Source: Sceloporus undulatus (Eukaryota > Chordata > Lepidosauria > Squamata > Phrynosomatidae). From it: 64,000 bases of DNA. A model generated the notes under the pieces. That model was not told where the DNA came from, searched no databases, and saw only the letters and a program-made list of their open reading frames with translations. The stretch is from positions 113,188,457 through 113,252,456 of the forward strand of contig NC_056523.1 in assembly GCF_019175285.1 (NCBI RefSeq). Reading direction: 5' to 3'. Below, in pieces: positions 1 through 11,100 of the stretch; position 1 is the first letter of the stretch, and every line of letters starts with the position of its first letter. The translations under genes were made by a program, and so were the position numbers.

Positions 1-16
1 TGCTGATAGAGTGATA

Positions 17-348
17 CAGGTTGAGTCTCTCTTGTCCAGAATCCCCAAATCCAAAATATTTCAGAATCCAAAATTGTCCACATGGGTGGCTGCCATGACA
101 CTTTTGCTTTCTGATGGTTCGGTGTACATAAACGTTGTTTCATGCACAACATTATTAAAATATTGTGTATAAAATTACCTTCAGACTATGTTTATAATGT
201 ATTTCCGAAGCATAAATCAATTTAATGTTAGACTTGGGTCCCATGTCCAAGATATCTTATGGATATGTAAAATTTCCAAAGTCCAAAAAACTCTGAAATT
301 TTAAACACTTCTAGTCTCAAACATTTTGGATAAGGGAGACTCAACCTG
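17..348. mobile_element. Tc1/mariner-type (Tigger/pogo-like) MITE
   Basis: The ends form terminal inverted repeats: CAGGTTGAGTCTCTCTTGTC on the left, and CAGGTTGAGTCTCCCTTATC on the reverse strand at the right. A TA dinucleotide lies outside each end (15-16 and 349-350), which is the target duplication expected of the Tc1/mariner superfamily. The interior is AT-rich and non-coding, so this is a non-autonomous copy. The similarity to Tigger/pogo termini is from memory. Confidence 0.75.
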
Positions 349-639
349 TATCTTCATTGTTGGGGAGCCCTGACAGTTTGATCATGTACACAACAATTGC
401 AAAGTGAATATCAATTACAGCCTTTCCTTCTGATCTGTCTACTTTCCATAAATGTTCCCCTCCATTGATCCTTTCCAGAAGTACCATCTCTCTGCACATA
501 TGGTCACCATGAAAGGGAATTATATTTTCCAGCAACTGAAAACGTCTTGCCTTCTTTACATCCTATACAAAAGAGGCATGTTATCGACTTTTGTGTATAT
601 AAATAGCAATCAGAAAGACCAAAGCTGGGGGTGTTGTGC

Positions 640-1000
640 ATGTATCTCTCTCTTATTTTGTTGGACACATTCCTTAATTCACTTACATACTGTTGCTGTT
701 TGGCAAAATGGCTGCCACAGGCATCCGGGGATTGTGGGGCATCTGGGTCCCCCTTTCCCTTGTTAATTAAATGCAGTATCAAAGTTGTACTGTTTGTACA
801 GTTCTTGGCTAAAGTACCTAAAGAATATCAGGTTGAAACAACTTGTGCAATGTTTAAAAACAAAGTGCTGTAACTGCTTGATCAAATAGTTTGGTGAAAT
901 AGCTGTATTTTTAAATGTCTGTATTTTCCCCAAACTGTAAAGATTGCCTGAGATGCAAAAAAGGAACCTGACTGTAAATAAATGTCATACCGCCTCCTGT
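640..1000 (+). other. Possible 3'UTR-like stretch
   Basis: This stretch is not visibly repetitive. It has the AU-rich look of a vertebrate 3'UTR and ends with an AATAAA signal at about 978 followed by a GT/T-rich area. No coding exon could be linked to it, and the open frames through it are short and unconvincing. It may be the end of a neighbouring gene or just single-copy intergenic DNA. The remaining sequence from 349 to 1419 shows no recognisable feature. Confidence 0.15.
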
Positions 1001-1424
1001 ATAGTTACCCTCCAGATGTTAAAATGTAGTACTAGCATCTCCCAAATGTGACAAACCGAATTTTATATGAAATTTCATAAGATTGCTTTATATTTACTAT
1101 TAAAATATTTTTGAAACATTATTTATGTTATTTTGTACTTCTTATTTGGTCGTTCTTTTATAAATAGCCCCAGCCTCTATGATGACTTTATCCAATTTGA
1201 GCCATGCTGAATTCCTATAACGAGAATGGTGCTGGACCCATCTCTTTCTGTCTGTTGAGGATGATACATGGTATAAAGAACATCTAGGGGTAGCCATGTT
1301 GGCCATATAGCAAATCCAGTAACTTCCAAATAATGATATCTTTATTGGGTCACTGGTAGATTTTCAGACTAGGAAATTTAATGTCTATTTGCAAGTCCAA
1401 TAACATCAGAACAAGCACCCATTC

Positions 1425-1556
1425 CGTTGACCAATGGTTGTAGGATATGTCACCTTTGACAAAAGCGGAAGTGAATTTGATTGACAACAGAGGAGGCTCC
1501 ATTTTAAAGCAGTACTGCAAATGTGAACTTCAGAGAGGCAAATAGCATTGATCAAG
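1425..1556 (+). promoter_or_regulatory. Possible TATA-less promoter and first-exon donor
   Basis: Within about 130 bp there is a CCAAT box (GACCAATGG near 1430), an ETS-like GCGGAAGTG near 1464 and a donor-like CAAG/GTAAAG near 1554. Together these resemble a housekeeping promoter followed by a short non-coding first exon. There is no CpG island and no downstream exon that I can identify. This is inference from motif clustering only. Confidence 0.15.
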
Positions 1557-1785
1557 GTAAAGGCTGGGAGATTCGGTATGGGGGTAACCGGATCTGCCCA
1601 GTTCTATCCAGGGCAAATGGGCTAGTGAGAATGGGGCCGGTGTTTCTCCTGTATAGTCTTTTGAAGCTAGAGAAGCTGGAGGGAAAACAGTGTTTGGGGA
1701 AGTTCATAAATTAGACTACAGGTCTCTCCATGACTGCTCTATGTTCTGGAAAAGAGAAATGCCCAAGGAAATTTACTGTGTAGAG

Positions 1786-2895
1786 CAGGGGTCGGCAACC
1801 TCCGGCCTGCGGGCCGGATGCGGCCCGCGGAGGCCATTCTACCGGCCCCCNNNNNNNNNNNNNNNNNNNNNNNNNCGGCATTTCTTACCGGCCCCCGTTG
1901 CAGCTGCCGCCGGCGCTCTGGGCGCCGCCATTTTTTCGCCCCAAATGGCGGCGAACTCTCACGCGACCTTCCCCGAGGTCGTGCGAGACTTGCCCGCCAT
2001 TTTGGGCAAAAATGGCGGTGCCCAGGAGCTTTTCGCCACTCTGGGGCCGCCATTTTTGCCCAAAATGGTGGTGAATTCTCGCGCGACCTCGGGGAATGTC
2101 GCGTGAGAGTTCGCTGCCATTTTGGGCGGAAAAATGGAGGGCCCGGAGACGTTTCGCCGCTCTGGGTGCCGCCATTTTTTCGCCCAAAATGGCAGCGCCC
2201 AGAGGCGAGTCTCGCGTGACCACAGAAAAGGTTGCGCGAGACTTCGGCCTCCAGGAGGCCCGCTGCGGCCGCCCGGAGCCCTCAAACAGGGCTCCGCGGC
2301 AGCAGTGGGCCTCTAGGAGGCCCGGTGCCGTGGCCAGAGCCCTCCCAGGAGGGCTCAGACGGCGGCAGGGGCCCCTGGCGAGCCCGGTGCCGTCGCTGGG
2401 GCCCTCCAGGAGGCCTCCGACGGCGGCAGGGGGCCCCTGGGAGGCCGTTGCCGTCAAACGGGCCCCTCCAGGAGGGCTCCTGCACGCAGCAGCGGGGCCC
2501 TCCAGAGGCCATTGCCTTCTACTGGGGTCCTCCAAGAGGGCTTTGGTGGTGGCAGCAGGCCACTGAGAAGCCTGTTGCCTCCGCTGGGGCCCTCCAGAGG
2601 GCTCCTCCGACAGCAGCCGGCCTTCAGAGACCCGTTTGCCTTCGCTGGGGTCCTCCAGGAGGGCTCCGACGGCGGCATGGGGGCCCTGGGAGGCCCGTTG
2701 CCATCACCGGGCCCCTCCAGGCGGCTCCTGCGACAGCAGCGGGCCTCCCAGAGGCCCATTGCCTTCACTGGGGCCCTCCAGGAGGGCTTTGGTGGTGGCA
2801 CGCACGGCCACTGGGAGGCCCACCCCCCGGCTGGCCCCCCAGTTGTTCTGAGGGACAGCAACCTGGCCCCCGGCTCAAAAAGGTTGCTACCCCTG
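1786..2895. mobile_element. GC-rich non-autonomous hAT element, copy A
   Basis: The left end reads CAGGGGTCGGCAACC and the right end GGTTGCTACCCCTG, which are inverted repeats. Both flanks carry the same 8-bp duplication GTGTAGAG (1778-1785 and 2896-2903), diagnostic of hAT transposition. The interior has two minisatellite zones. About 1900-2235 holds several units built on paired GCCATTTT/AAAATGGC palindromes. About 2236-2830 holds roughly eight units of 70-80 bp built on CCTCCAGGAGG. A 25-N gap lies at 1851-1875. Long open frames run on both strands because of the GC content; I do not regard them as genes. Confidence 0.85.
1851..1875. other. Assembly gap (25 N)
   Basis: There are 25 consecutive N, flanked on both sides by ACCGGCCCCC. 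A fixed 25-N run is, as I recall, a placeholder written by some long-read gap-filling programs when a gap could not be closed exactly. It sits inside the GC-rich hAT element. Confidence 0.99.
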
Positions 2896-3562
2896 GTGTA
2901 GAGCTCACAAAATACCTTTGCCTTAATTTTCCACATGAAAAGCTCACTCAGCTAGGCCACTCACAAGTTACTGGCTGTGCTTACATGTTGAATGCAGGAA
3001 TAAAATAGGAGAAATGAAGTGGGGCTGAAAAGTCTTGAGTGCATCAGAAATGGAAGACTGCTTTCAACAGCAAGGCACCATATTTTTGTATTTTCTTTAG
3101 GTGTTTTATTTATTTTTATTTTTTTGTTTATTTTTATTTGTATACCGCTTTTCCTATGATCAAAGCGGTTTTTACAGCCAGCATATGAAACTACAATATC
3201 AAACAAATAGCAAGCATCAATATAAAGCATAGCAGTAATACAAATCCAACTTCAAAAGTACAATAAAATATAATTCACAAGAAACCAATTTACAATAGCC
3301 CTATAAATATACACCGTACCAGTACAAGCATAGCAATAATACAAAAATCCCAAGTTACCGTAATACAGTTAAATTACAGTTAACCCATTATACTAGCTGA
3401 TACATGCATACACTTCCATCCCCATATCCCAACTCTCCGCCCCTCAACACACCACACAGTAACAGAGAGGATACACAACAATCAGTCACTGTAACTGTAC
3501 AGCTAGCACGGAAACCCAAACCATCTTCCTCTGAGATGTTACACCAAGTGCGCAGTTGCGCA

Positions 3563-4075
3563 GGCGCCGAGCTGTTACTGTCCGTAGGCGGCATTCTCTG
3601 GGACAGTGCGCAGCTGGCGCAAACAAACCCGAACCCAGAGAGCCGCCCGGCCGAGCAGCGGCCCCAAACCGCACAGTCCTTGGAGGAAAAACGGGGCGGG
3701 GGACGGAGGAGGAGGGCCAGACTCAGCTGGTTTATGCGCTCCGCTGCTACCGGAACGCCCTCTCTCCGCCTTCTCCCCAGCTGTGGCAAACACTCCCTTG
3801 GTCCTGGCAGCTGGAGACGCCAGATGTTACTGTTCCGTAGGCGGCATCTCTGGGACGGTGCGCAGCTGCGCAAACACAACCCGAACCCAGGAGAGCCGGC
3901 CCGGCCGAAAGCAGCGGCCCCAACCGCACAGTCCTTGGAGGAAAAAGGGGGCGGGACGGAGGAGGAGGGCCAGACTAGCTGGCTTTATGCCGCTCCGCTT
4001 GCATCGGAACGCCCTCTCTCCGCCTTCCCCCCAGCTGTGGGCAAAAACACTCTTGGTTCCTGGCCAGCTGGAGAC
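3563..4075. repeat. Tandem GC-rich unit of about 254 bp, two copies
   Basis: A unit of about 254 bp starting near 3566 (GTTACTGTCCGTAGGCGGCA) recurs at about 3820. Copy B of the duplication has only one such unit (13757-14010). The unit contains NRF1-like TGCGCA palindromes such as GTGCGCAGCTGCGCAAAC and a CGGCCCC-rich stretch. It may be the promoter-like 5' part of a dispersed element whose other end carries the AAAGCGG hairpin near 3145-3170; the class is unknown. Confidence 0.7.
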
Positions 4076-6778
4076 GCTGAGGTGTCACTTGACATAATCC
4101 CAGAGGTGCTTGCAACACCATCAAATGCCTCTTTTTTGTAGGGGTCAGATAATGTCATGGTCTCAATCTCTCTGTGTCTCTCTGCTTACCTAGGATAGGT
4201 GCAGCACTGGTGCCAGCTGCTCTCACTTCCTGGCTTCAAGGTTCCATAACCTTTTCCCCAGCTCCCTTTCCTAGGCATCTCTCCAGCTCTATTTTTTAAA
4301 AATACAAAAATCACTTCTGTCTGTATGAACCACTAGCAAACTTTGCTGGGGAGTGGGGAGCAGATGCAGGAAAATCTTTACATGGCCGGAAAAAAAAGGA
4401 GAAACAAAGGAGAACATACAAGGGGGGCGGAGTTTGTTAGTGAATGAATGGATGTGTTTTTCTGTGGATGAGTGTGTGTGTGGCTCAGGCAGGCAAATGT
4501 GGTCCTTTGGCATCCCAGGATACTTTCTGCCCTTACCACCTTCAGACCCCCATCCTTTTTCTGGCCAAACAAGAAAAAGAACAGGTGAATTGCTGTCTGG
4601 AAGCTTCCATTAGAGTTGGCAGGTCCGGAACCTCCCTAGTCCTGGATTTCTGGACCAAAATTTGAGATCTAGGATGTCTCTGATTGCAGGGGTTGGTCCA
4701 TTAAGCCTCATATATCAAACATAGCTATATTTGATAGAGCATATATTTAAATAATAAAACCACTACATCTAACAGAAATAGGAAATTTTCTCCAGTGGGA
4801 AATTCAGCTACCAAGTTTCTTCACTCAACACCACACACACACACTTACTTTTCCCAGCTCAGTTTTTCAAGGGCACATGAGAGATGGTATCCGCCATAAA
4901 GAATACTTTCCAACGCTCTCCGGACAGAAAATAAATAATTGTGTTGGGGGGTGCCCAGGATATGCATAATAGCTTAACATCTTTTTGGTTAGTTCAGCTA
5001 GGTAGACATACTGATAATGTTGCTAATATATACATAAATTTAAATTGATCAGAGGTCTACTCTAGCTAGGGGAAATACCAAGAGGATCATACCGCAATGT
5101 GTATTACTTTTTCAGGTACTGCTCTTGCTGAGATTTCTGTTCCTTTCTCGCTCACGTTAAGGAGTTGAAAAAGAAGAGGACCTTTCCACACTACACAGCT
5201 GTATTTATCGATTAACTACTTGTTGTTGTTTGTTGTGTGATCATTAGTTCATTATATCTTACCCCACTCTCCCCATGGATCATAGCCCTAGGAGTACATT
5301 TTTACATAGCCATAACTACTGTGGTATGAAGTTCCTATAGTTTGATCAGAGGCATTTTTTCGGGTTGAGTCATTTGCTTTGCTTTAGCAAGGAAAATCAC
5401 CAAGAAACAACAGTCATGTGTCTTATGGTGACAGTTGGCTCCTTCATATCCATGGCGAGTCTTATATCACATGAAATAAAAAACTGCTTCTTAGAACAAT
5501 GGCCAAAAAAAAACAACAAGCCCTCGCGACAAAACCCACAAAAAACTACCTGGAAGCGCTAAAAAAGCTTATGTCTCTGGGGCTGATAGTTCCATGGATA
5601 CTTGGGGTAGCTGTTAATGAGCTTACACTCCAGAATTGACTGGGCCAGGAAAGCTTTGTTGATCAGCGCCTTATCAGAAGATGCCCGGCCAGAAGTACCA
5701 TACTTTTGATTACTATCATCCTGAGAAAGTTTTATGCTAGGAACATTGCATTTATGATCAGCCTAGAAATGGTGTGTCCTGGTATGTAGCAAGGCATGTT
5801 ATAAAGTGTAGCTCAATTTCCAACTGACAGATGTTTCTTGTCTGCATGGAGCCCCTCCCACGACTCATCTTGAACACTGAGATAGGCTCACCCTCCAGCA
5901 CTAGTCCCTTGCTGGGGGAGGGTCAGAGAAGTCACCTAAACCATATTCCCATAAGCCAGCTGTAGGTGACTGATGGCATCATCTATTGTAGACCCGACCC
6001 TCCCCAGGAGCACTCCAGCAGGTCTTGGTGTGAAGAGGTCTTCAGTCTGCCACCTGGCCTATCAGGAGCACATGTGGAGGTAACTATGTAAACACAGAAT
6101 GCTTTTCTTATCCCTACCCTTCTCCTCTCAGCCGACGAAAAAGGCGGTGGAGGTGCAGTTTTTTTGGAGCAAGAGTGATGTAATCCTGTGGTGGTGGACA
6201 GTAGCACAGTAGTGGAGTCCCAACATGCTGGAACTCTAAAAACGGTCTCCAGCCATGTGTATGTTTTCCTGATTGCGCTGAGCATTGCAACAACAGACAT
6301 TATAACACATGGCTGGGTGTGCTAGGAGGACTCATTTTCAAGGAATTCATACAGGTTGTGGAAACAAAAGAAATGTGAGGTGAGATTAGGGGACAACAAT
6401 GACATGTATTTTGTTCTAGAAACATATGCATAGCTTGTTGCTTCCATGGGACTTTGACTCTTCGGATTTTAAATTGGCCACATTTTGATGGGTGAGGTAA
6501 AGGGGAGAATGCAGGAGTCAATTGGTTTTGGTGTCTATTCTTGTGGTGGATCAATTCAGTTTAACATGGAGTCAATTGAGTTCCAATGCTGTGGGTCAAT
6601 TTACTCTGAAGTGTTGGCAGTACCTTGTACTGTAAGCAAGCCTGATTTGGCAGTATTCCCCATCAGTTACAAAACAGGAACCATAAACAGCCTCAACTGA
6701 TTTGCCACCCGTGCCTTTTGCCTGCAGTTTACCTTTCGGCCATTTTTTAGAAACAGCAACTCTTAGAACTTTTATTCC

Positions 6779-6810
6779 AAAAAAAAAAAAAAAAAAAAAA
6801 AGAAAAAAAA
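6779..6810 (+). repeat. A-rich tract present only in copy A
   Basis: A run of 23 A, one G and eight A sits between TTTTATTCC and CACCAGGC. The equivalent place in copy B (about 16538) goes directly from TTTATCA to CACCAGGC with no A tract. Confidence 0.9.
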
Positions 6811-7606
6811 CACCAGGCTTCAAAACTGGAAGTAAAGAGAGCAGGATAGAAGTATCTGTGGATGTATTTTATTACATGATGCTGATGGCCTGTCCAGTAG
6901 CTGGTCTGGTTGTGCCAATGCCGCTGCTGAAGTTGCTCCCTGTTCAGTTGATGGGCAAAAAACCCCATAAATGCCCCCCAATCGTGCTTGCTTGTTTCAC
7001 TATTGATAGATGTGTGGATATGTTCCTTCCAGAAGCACTTCCGATATGCAGCATAATCGTGTGGTGGAAGTTAGATCCGGCTGGTGCTCTTTTCTGTTTT
7101 TTTTTTTGTGTTTCCTCCTCTTCCCCTCACTATTCCATTTTCTTTCTTTCTTTTCTCTTCCCACTCCCCTTTTAATGTAATGCAATTGCCCATTAATTGC
7201 AGAGTTGTTGCTAGAACTATACAAAAAGGCATTGCTAAAAGCATGCTGGGAAGGGATTCTAGGGTAGGGAGGTTGGGCCTCATAGATGCCAGCTGCAAGA
7301 AAGGCAGCAGACTGGGGAGACGCAGCACCATTGCACTTTTGAAGAGCTGTGTGGTATTAATAATTGTCCTCCAACTTAGCATGTTTTTGTATTGGTTTTG
7401 AGAAAATGGGAATTGTGGCACCTTATGAGCTTCATGCGATACAGCTCAGTTTGCCCGCTGGCACCCACAGGCGCTGTCGAAGTGTTGACAGTTACCACCA
7501 TCTGTACGCGTTGGCGCATTAGCTTTTGTCTGCTAAACCTGGATTTACTGTAGCGGTTAAGGAGGGAGGAGAGCAAATTCATGTTCCGGATTCAGTATGT
7601 TTAAAG

Positions 7607-7804
7607 CAGCAGTTCCAACTGTGGGTCAGGACCCCCCTTTGGGGGCTGAATGAACCTTTCACGGGGGTCGCCTAAGACCATAGGAAAAACAACATATTTC
7701 CGATGGTCTTAGTACTGGGGACACACAATTTTATGGTTGCGGGTAACCACAACATGAGGAAATATATTACAGGGTCACAGATTCGGGCAGGTTGAGAACC
7801 CGTG
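7607..7804. mobile_element. hAT MITE (copy A)
   Basis: This is the copy-A version of the element at 17274-17469: a left terminus like CAGCAGTTCCAACTG, a right terminus GGTTGAGAACCCGTG, and TTTAAAG/TTAAAG flanks. It carries more one-base differences from the family pattern than the copy-B version does. Confidence 0.7.
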
Positions 7805-7954
7805 ATTAAAGCATGTAGCTAAAGTTCAACCTAAGTTTCATTAAAGGGTTCCATTCCCTTTAAATAGGAAGACGGTATGAAGAACACGCTTGAAATGCAA
7901 GACAACAGGGTATAATAATAATACTCATCCTAATAATAATAATAAATACTAATC

Positions 7955-8190
7955 ATTTAATAGTTTTATTTATATTACCGCCCACTCACGGGAATCCGCG
8001 CGGTTTACAATACGGGGATAACAGACCGTTCCCTGCCCACGGCTTACAATCTAAAAGTACACGGACCCCAAAAGGAGAAGGAATGGTGAGGGGGGGAGGG
8101 AATCAGTCCAGCATTTTCTCTCCCTCTGAGGCCTGGACCACGCAGATGGACGGAGGAGGGCTCTTCTCAGGCCCGCGCCCTGATGGAACT
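7955..8190 (+). repeat. Dispersed element that leads into the 88-bp satellite (copy A)
   Basis: It starts with an AATAATAAT-rich stretch and a hairpin-like CCGCCCACTCACGGGAATCC, then a block reading TTCCCTGCCC...CTTACAATCTAAAAG. It continues without a break into the first satellite monomer (GAGGCCTGGACC...GGGCCAGCC). The same lead occurs at 17600-17860 and, without any satellite expansion, at 59385-59625. It therefore looks like a dispersed repeat in which the satellite was born. Confidence 0.65.
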
Positions 8191-11100
8191 GGGCCAGCCT
8201 TCCTCTCTCTCAAGAGGCCGAAAGATGACAGAATGGAGGGAGGAGCCTCCTTCTTCAGGCTAGCCCCTGTGGAAACTGGGCCAGCCTTCTCTCTCCTCAG
8301 AGGCCAAAAGATGACAGTTAGGGAGGGAGGAGCCTCTTTCTTCCGGCTAGCCCTGATGGTACTGGGCCGCCTTCTCTCTCACTCAGAGCCAAAAGATGAC
8401 AGTTAGGGAGGGAGAGCCTCTTTTCTTCAGGCAGCCTTGCTGGTAAACTGGGCCAGGCCTCTCTCTCCCTCAGAGGCCGAAGAGACAGGGAGGAGGCGCA
8501 TCCTTCTTCAGGCTAGCCCCGATGGTCACTGGGCCCGCTCTTCTCTCTCCCTCAGAGGCCAAAGATGACAGTTAGGGAGGGAGGAGCCTTTTCTTCAGGC
8601 ACCCCTGATGGTACTGGGCCAGGCCTTCTCTCTCCCTCAGATGCCAAAAGATGACCGTTAGGGAGGAGGAGCCTCTTTCTTGAGGCTAGCCCCCTTGATG
8701 TTACTGGGCCAGCCTTCTCTCTCCCTCAGCGCCAAAAGATGACAGATCGGGAGGGGAAGGAGGCCCTTTCTTCAGGCTAGCCCATGATGGTACTGGCAGC
8801 CTTCTCTCTCCTGAGGAGGCCGAACGATGGACAGTTAGGGAGGGAGGAGCCTCATTACAGGCTAGCCCCTGATGGTTACTTGGCCCCGCCTTCTTCTCTC
8901 CTCACGAGGCCAAAGATGCAGTTAGGGATGAGGAGCCTCCTTCTTCAGGCTAGCCCCTGGTGGAACTGGGCCCGCCTTCTCTCTCCCTCCGATGCCCCAC
9001 GATTGGAACAGTTATGGAGGAGGAGCCTCCGTCTACCGGCTAGCCCCTGATGGACCGGCCCGGCCTGGTCCTGTTCCGATTGCTGCGGGGGCCCTTTGGG
9101 GGGGCAAATTGTCTATAGAAGGCCTCAGAAAAGGAAACATGATTTGCATTAACATTTTTAAAAATCAGCAATTTTTTTCACTTGTCCTCCATTTTTTTTT
9201 TTTTTAAAAAAAAGTGTCCCCATTTGAAAATTTTGTCCATACATTTGTCCCTGGTTTATTTATATATTTAATTTTCCAAAAATATTTATTTATTTATTTT
9301 TGGCTTCGGCCCCCCAGTGTCTGAGGGGAAGCAAACCCGTGCCCCCAGCCAAAACGGTTGCCTACCCCTTGTCTACAGGGCTAGCCCCTGATGGAAAAAC
9401 TGGGCCAGCCTTCTCTCTCACTCAGGAGGCCGAAAGATTATAGTTAGGGAGGGAAGGAGCCTCCTTCTTCAGGCTAGCCCCTGATGGAACTGGGACAGCC
9501 TTCTCTCTCCCCAGAGGCCGATAAAGATGACAGTTAGGGAGGGAGGAGCCTCCGTCTACATGCTAGCCCATGATGGAACTGGGCCAGCCTCCTCTCCCCT
9601 GAGAGGCAGAACGTGAAAGTTAGGGAGGGGGGAGCCTCGTTCCCAGGGCTAGCCCCTGATGGCAAACTGGGGCCAGCCTACGCTCTCCCTCAGAGACGAA
9701 GATGACCAGTTATGGAGGTAGGAGCCTCCTTCTCAGGCTAGCCCCTGATGGAACTGGCCAGCTTCTCTCTCCCTCCGAGGCCCAATATGACGTTAGGGAG
9801 GGGGAGCCTCTTTCTTCGTGCAGCCCCTGATGGTACTGGGGCAGCCTTTCTCTCCCTCAGAGGGCCGAACGATGTGACAGTTAGGGAGGATGGAGGCCAC
9901 CGTCTAAACAGGGGCTAGCCCCTGATGGTATGGGCCAGCCTTCTCTCTCCCTCAGAGGCCGAAGATGACCAGTTAGGGAGGGAGGAGCTCCATCTACAGG
10001 CTAGCCCCTATTTCAACTGGGCAGCCTTCTCTCTCCTCAGAGGGCCGAAAAGATGACAGTTAGGGAGGGAGGAGCCTCCTTCTTAGCTAGCCCCTGCTGG
10101 AACTGGGCAGCCTTTCTCTCCCTAGAGTGCCGTTGATGAAAGTTAGGGCGGGAGGAGCCTCCGTCTACCGGCTAGCCCCTGATGGAAACTGGGCCCCGCC
10201 CTACTCTCTCCCTCAGAGGCCGAAAGAGACAGTTAGGCGAGGGAGGAGCCTCCTTCTTCCGGCCATGCCCCTGATGGTACTGGGCCAGCTACTCTCTCCT
10301 CATGAGGCCAAAGATGGACAGTTAGGGAGGGAGGAGCCTCCTTCTTAGGCTTAGCCCCTGCTGGAACTGGGCCAGCCTTCTCTCTCCCTCAGAGGCCAAA
10401 AGATGACCGTTCGGGAGGGAGGAGGCCTCTTTCTCGGGCTAGCCCCTGGATGGTACTGGGCCAGCCTTCTCTCTCCCTCAGAGGCCAAAGATGACCTTAG
10501 GGAGGGAGGCCTCCATTACAGGGTAGCCCTTGATGGTTCCGGGGCCAGCCTTCTCTTTCCCTCAGAGGCCGAAAGATGGAGTTAGGGAGGGAGGAGCCTC
10601 CTTCTTCAGGCTAGCCTGATGGTACTGGGCCTAGGCCTTCTCTCTCCCTCAGAGGCCAAAAAGAGACAGTTAGGGAGGGAGGAGACTCCTTCTTCGGCTA
10701 GCCCCTGATGGAAACTGGGCAGCCTTTCTCTCTCCCTCAGAGTCAAAAGCTGACAGTTAGGGAGGGAGTGAGCCTCTTTCTTCAGGCCTACCCCTGATGG
10801 TTACGGGGCCAGCCTTTCTCTCCCCTCAGAGGCCAAAAGATGACAGTTCGGGAGGGAGGCGCCTCTTTCTTCAGGCTAGCCTTGATGGTATGGCCAGCCT
10901 TTCTCTCTCCCTCAGAGGCCACAAGATGACAGTTAGGGGAGGGGCGGGACACTCTTTCTTTCAGGCTAGCCCCTGATGGTACTGGGAACAGCGTTCTCTC
11001 TCACTAGAGGCCGAACGATGCAGTTAGGGAGGGAGGAGCCTCCATCTACGGCTAGCCCTGCTGGTTACTGGCCAGCCTTCTCTCTGCCTCAGCGGCCGAA

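Noticed and set aside
2232-3008. Open frame of 258 codons in the GC-rich hAT element, with overlapping long frames on both strands
   Set aside because: Several frames are open at once because of the GC-rich minisatellite; the translation is a low-complexity repeat, and the frame runs through the transposon end and the target duplication.
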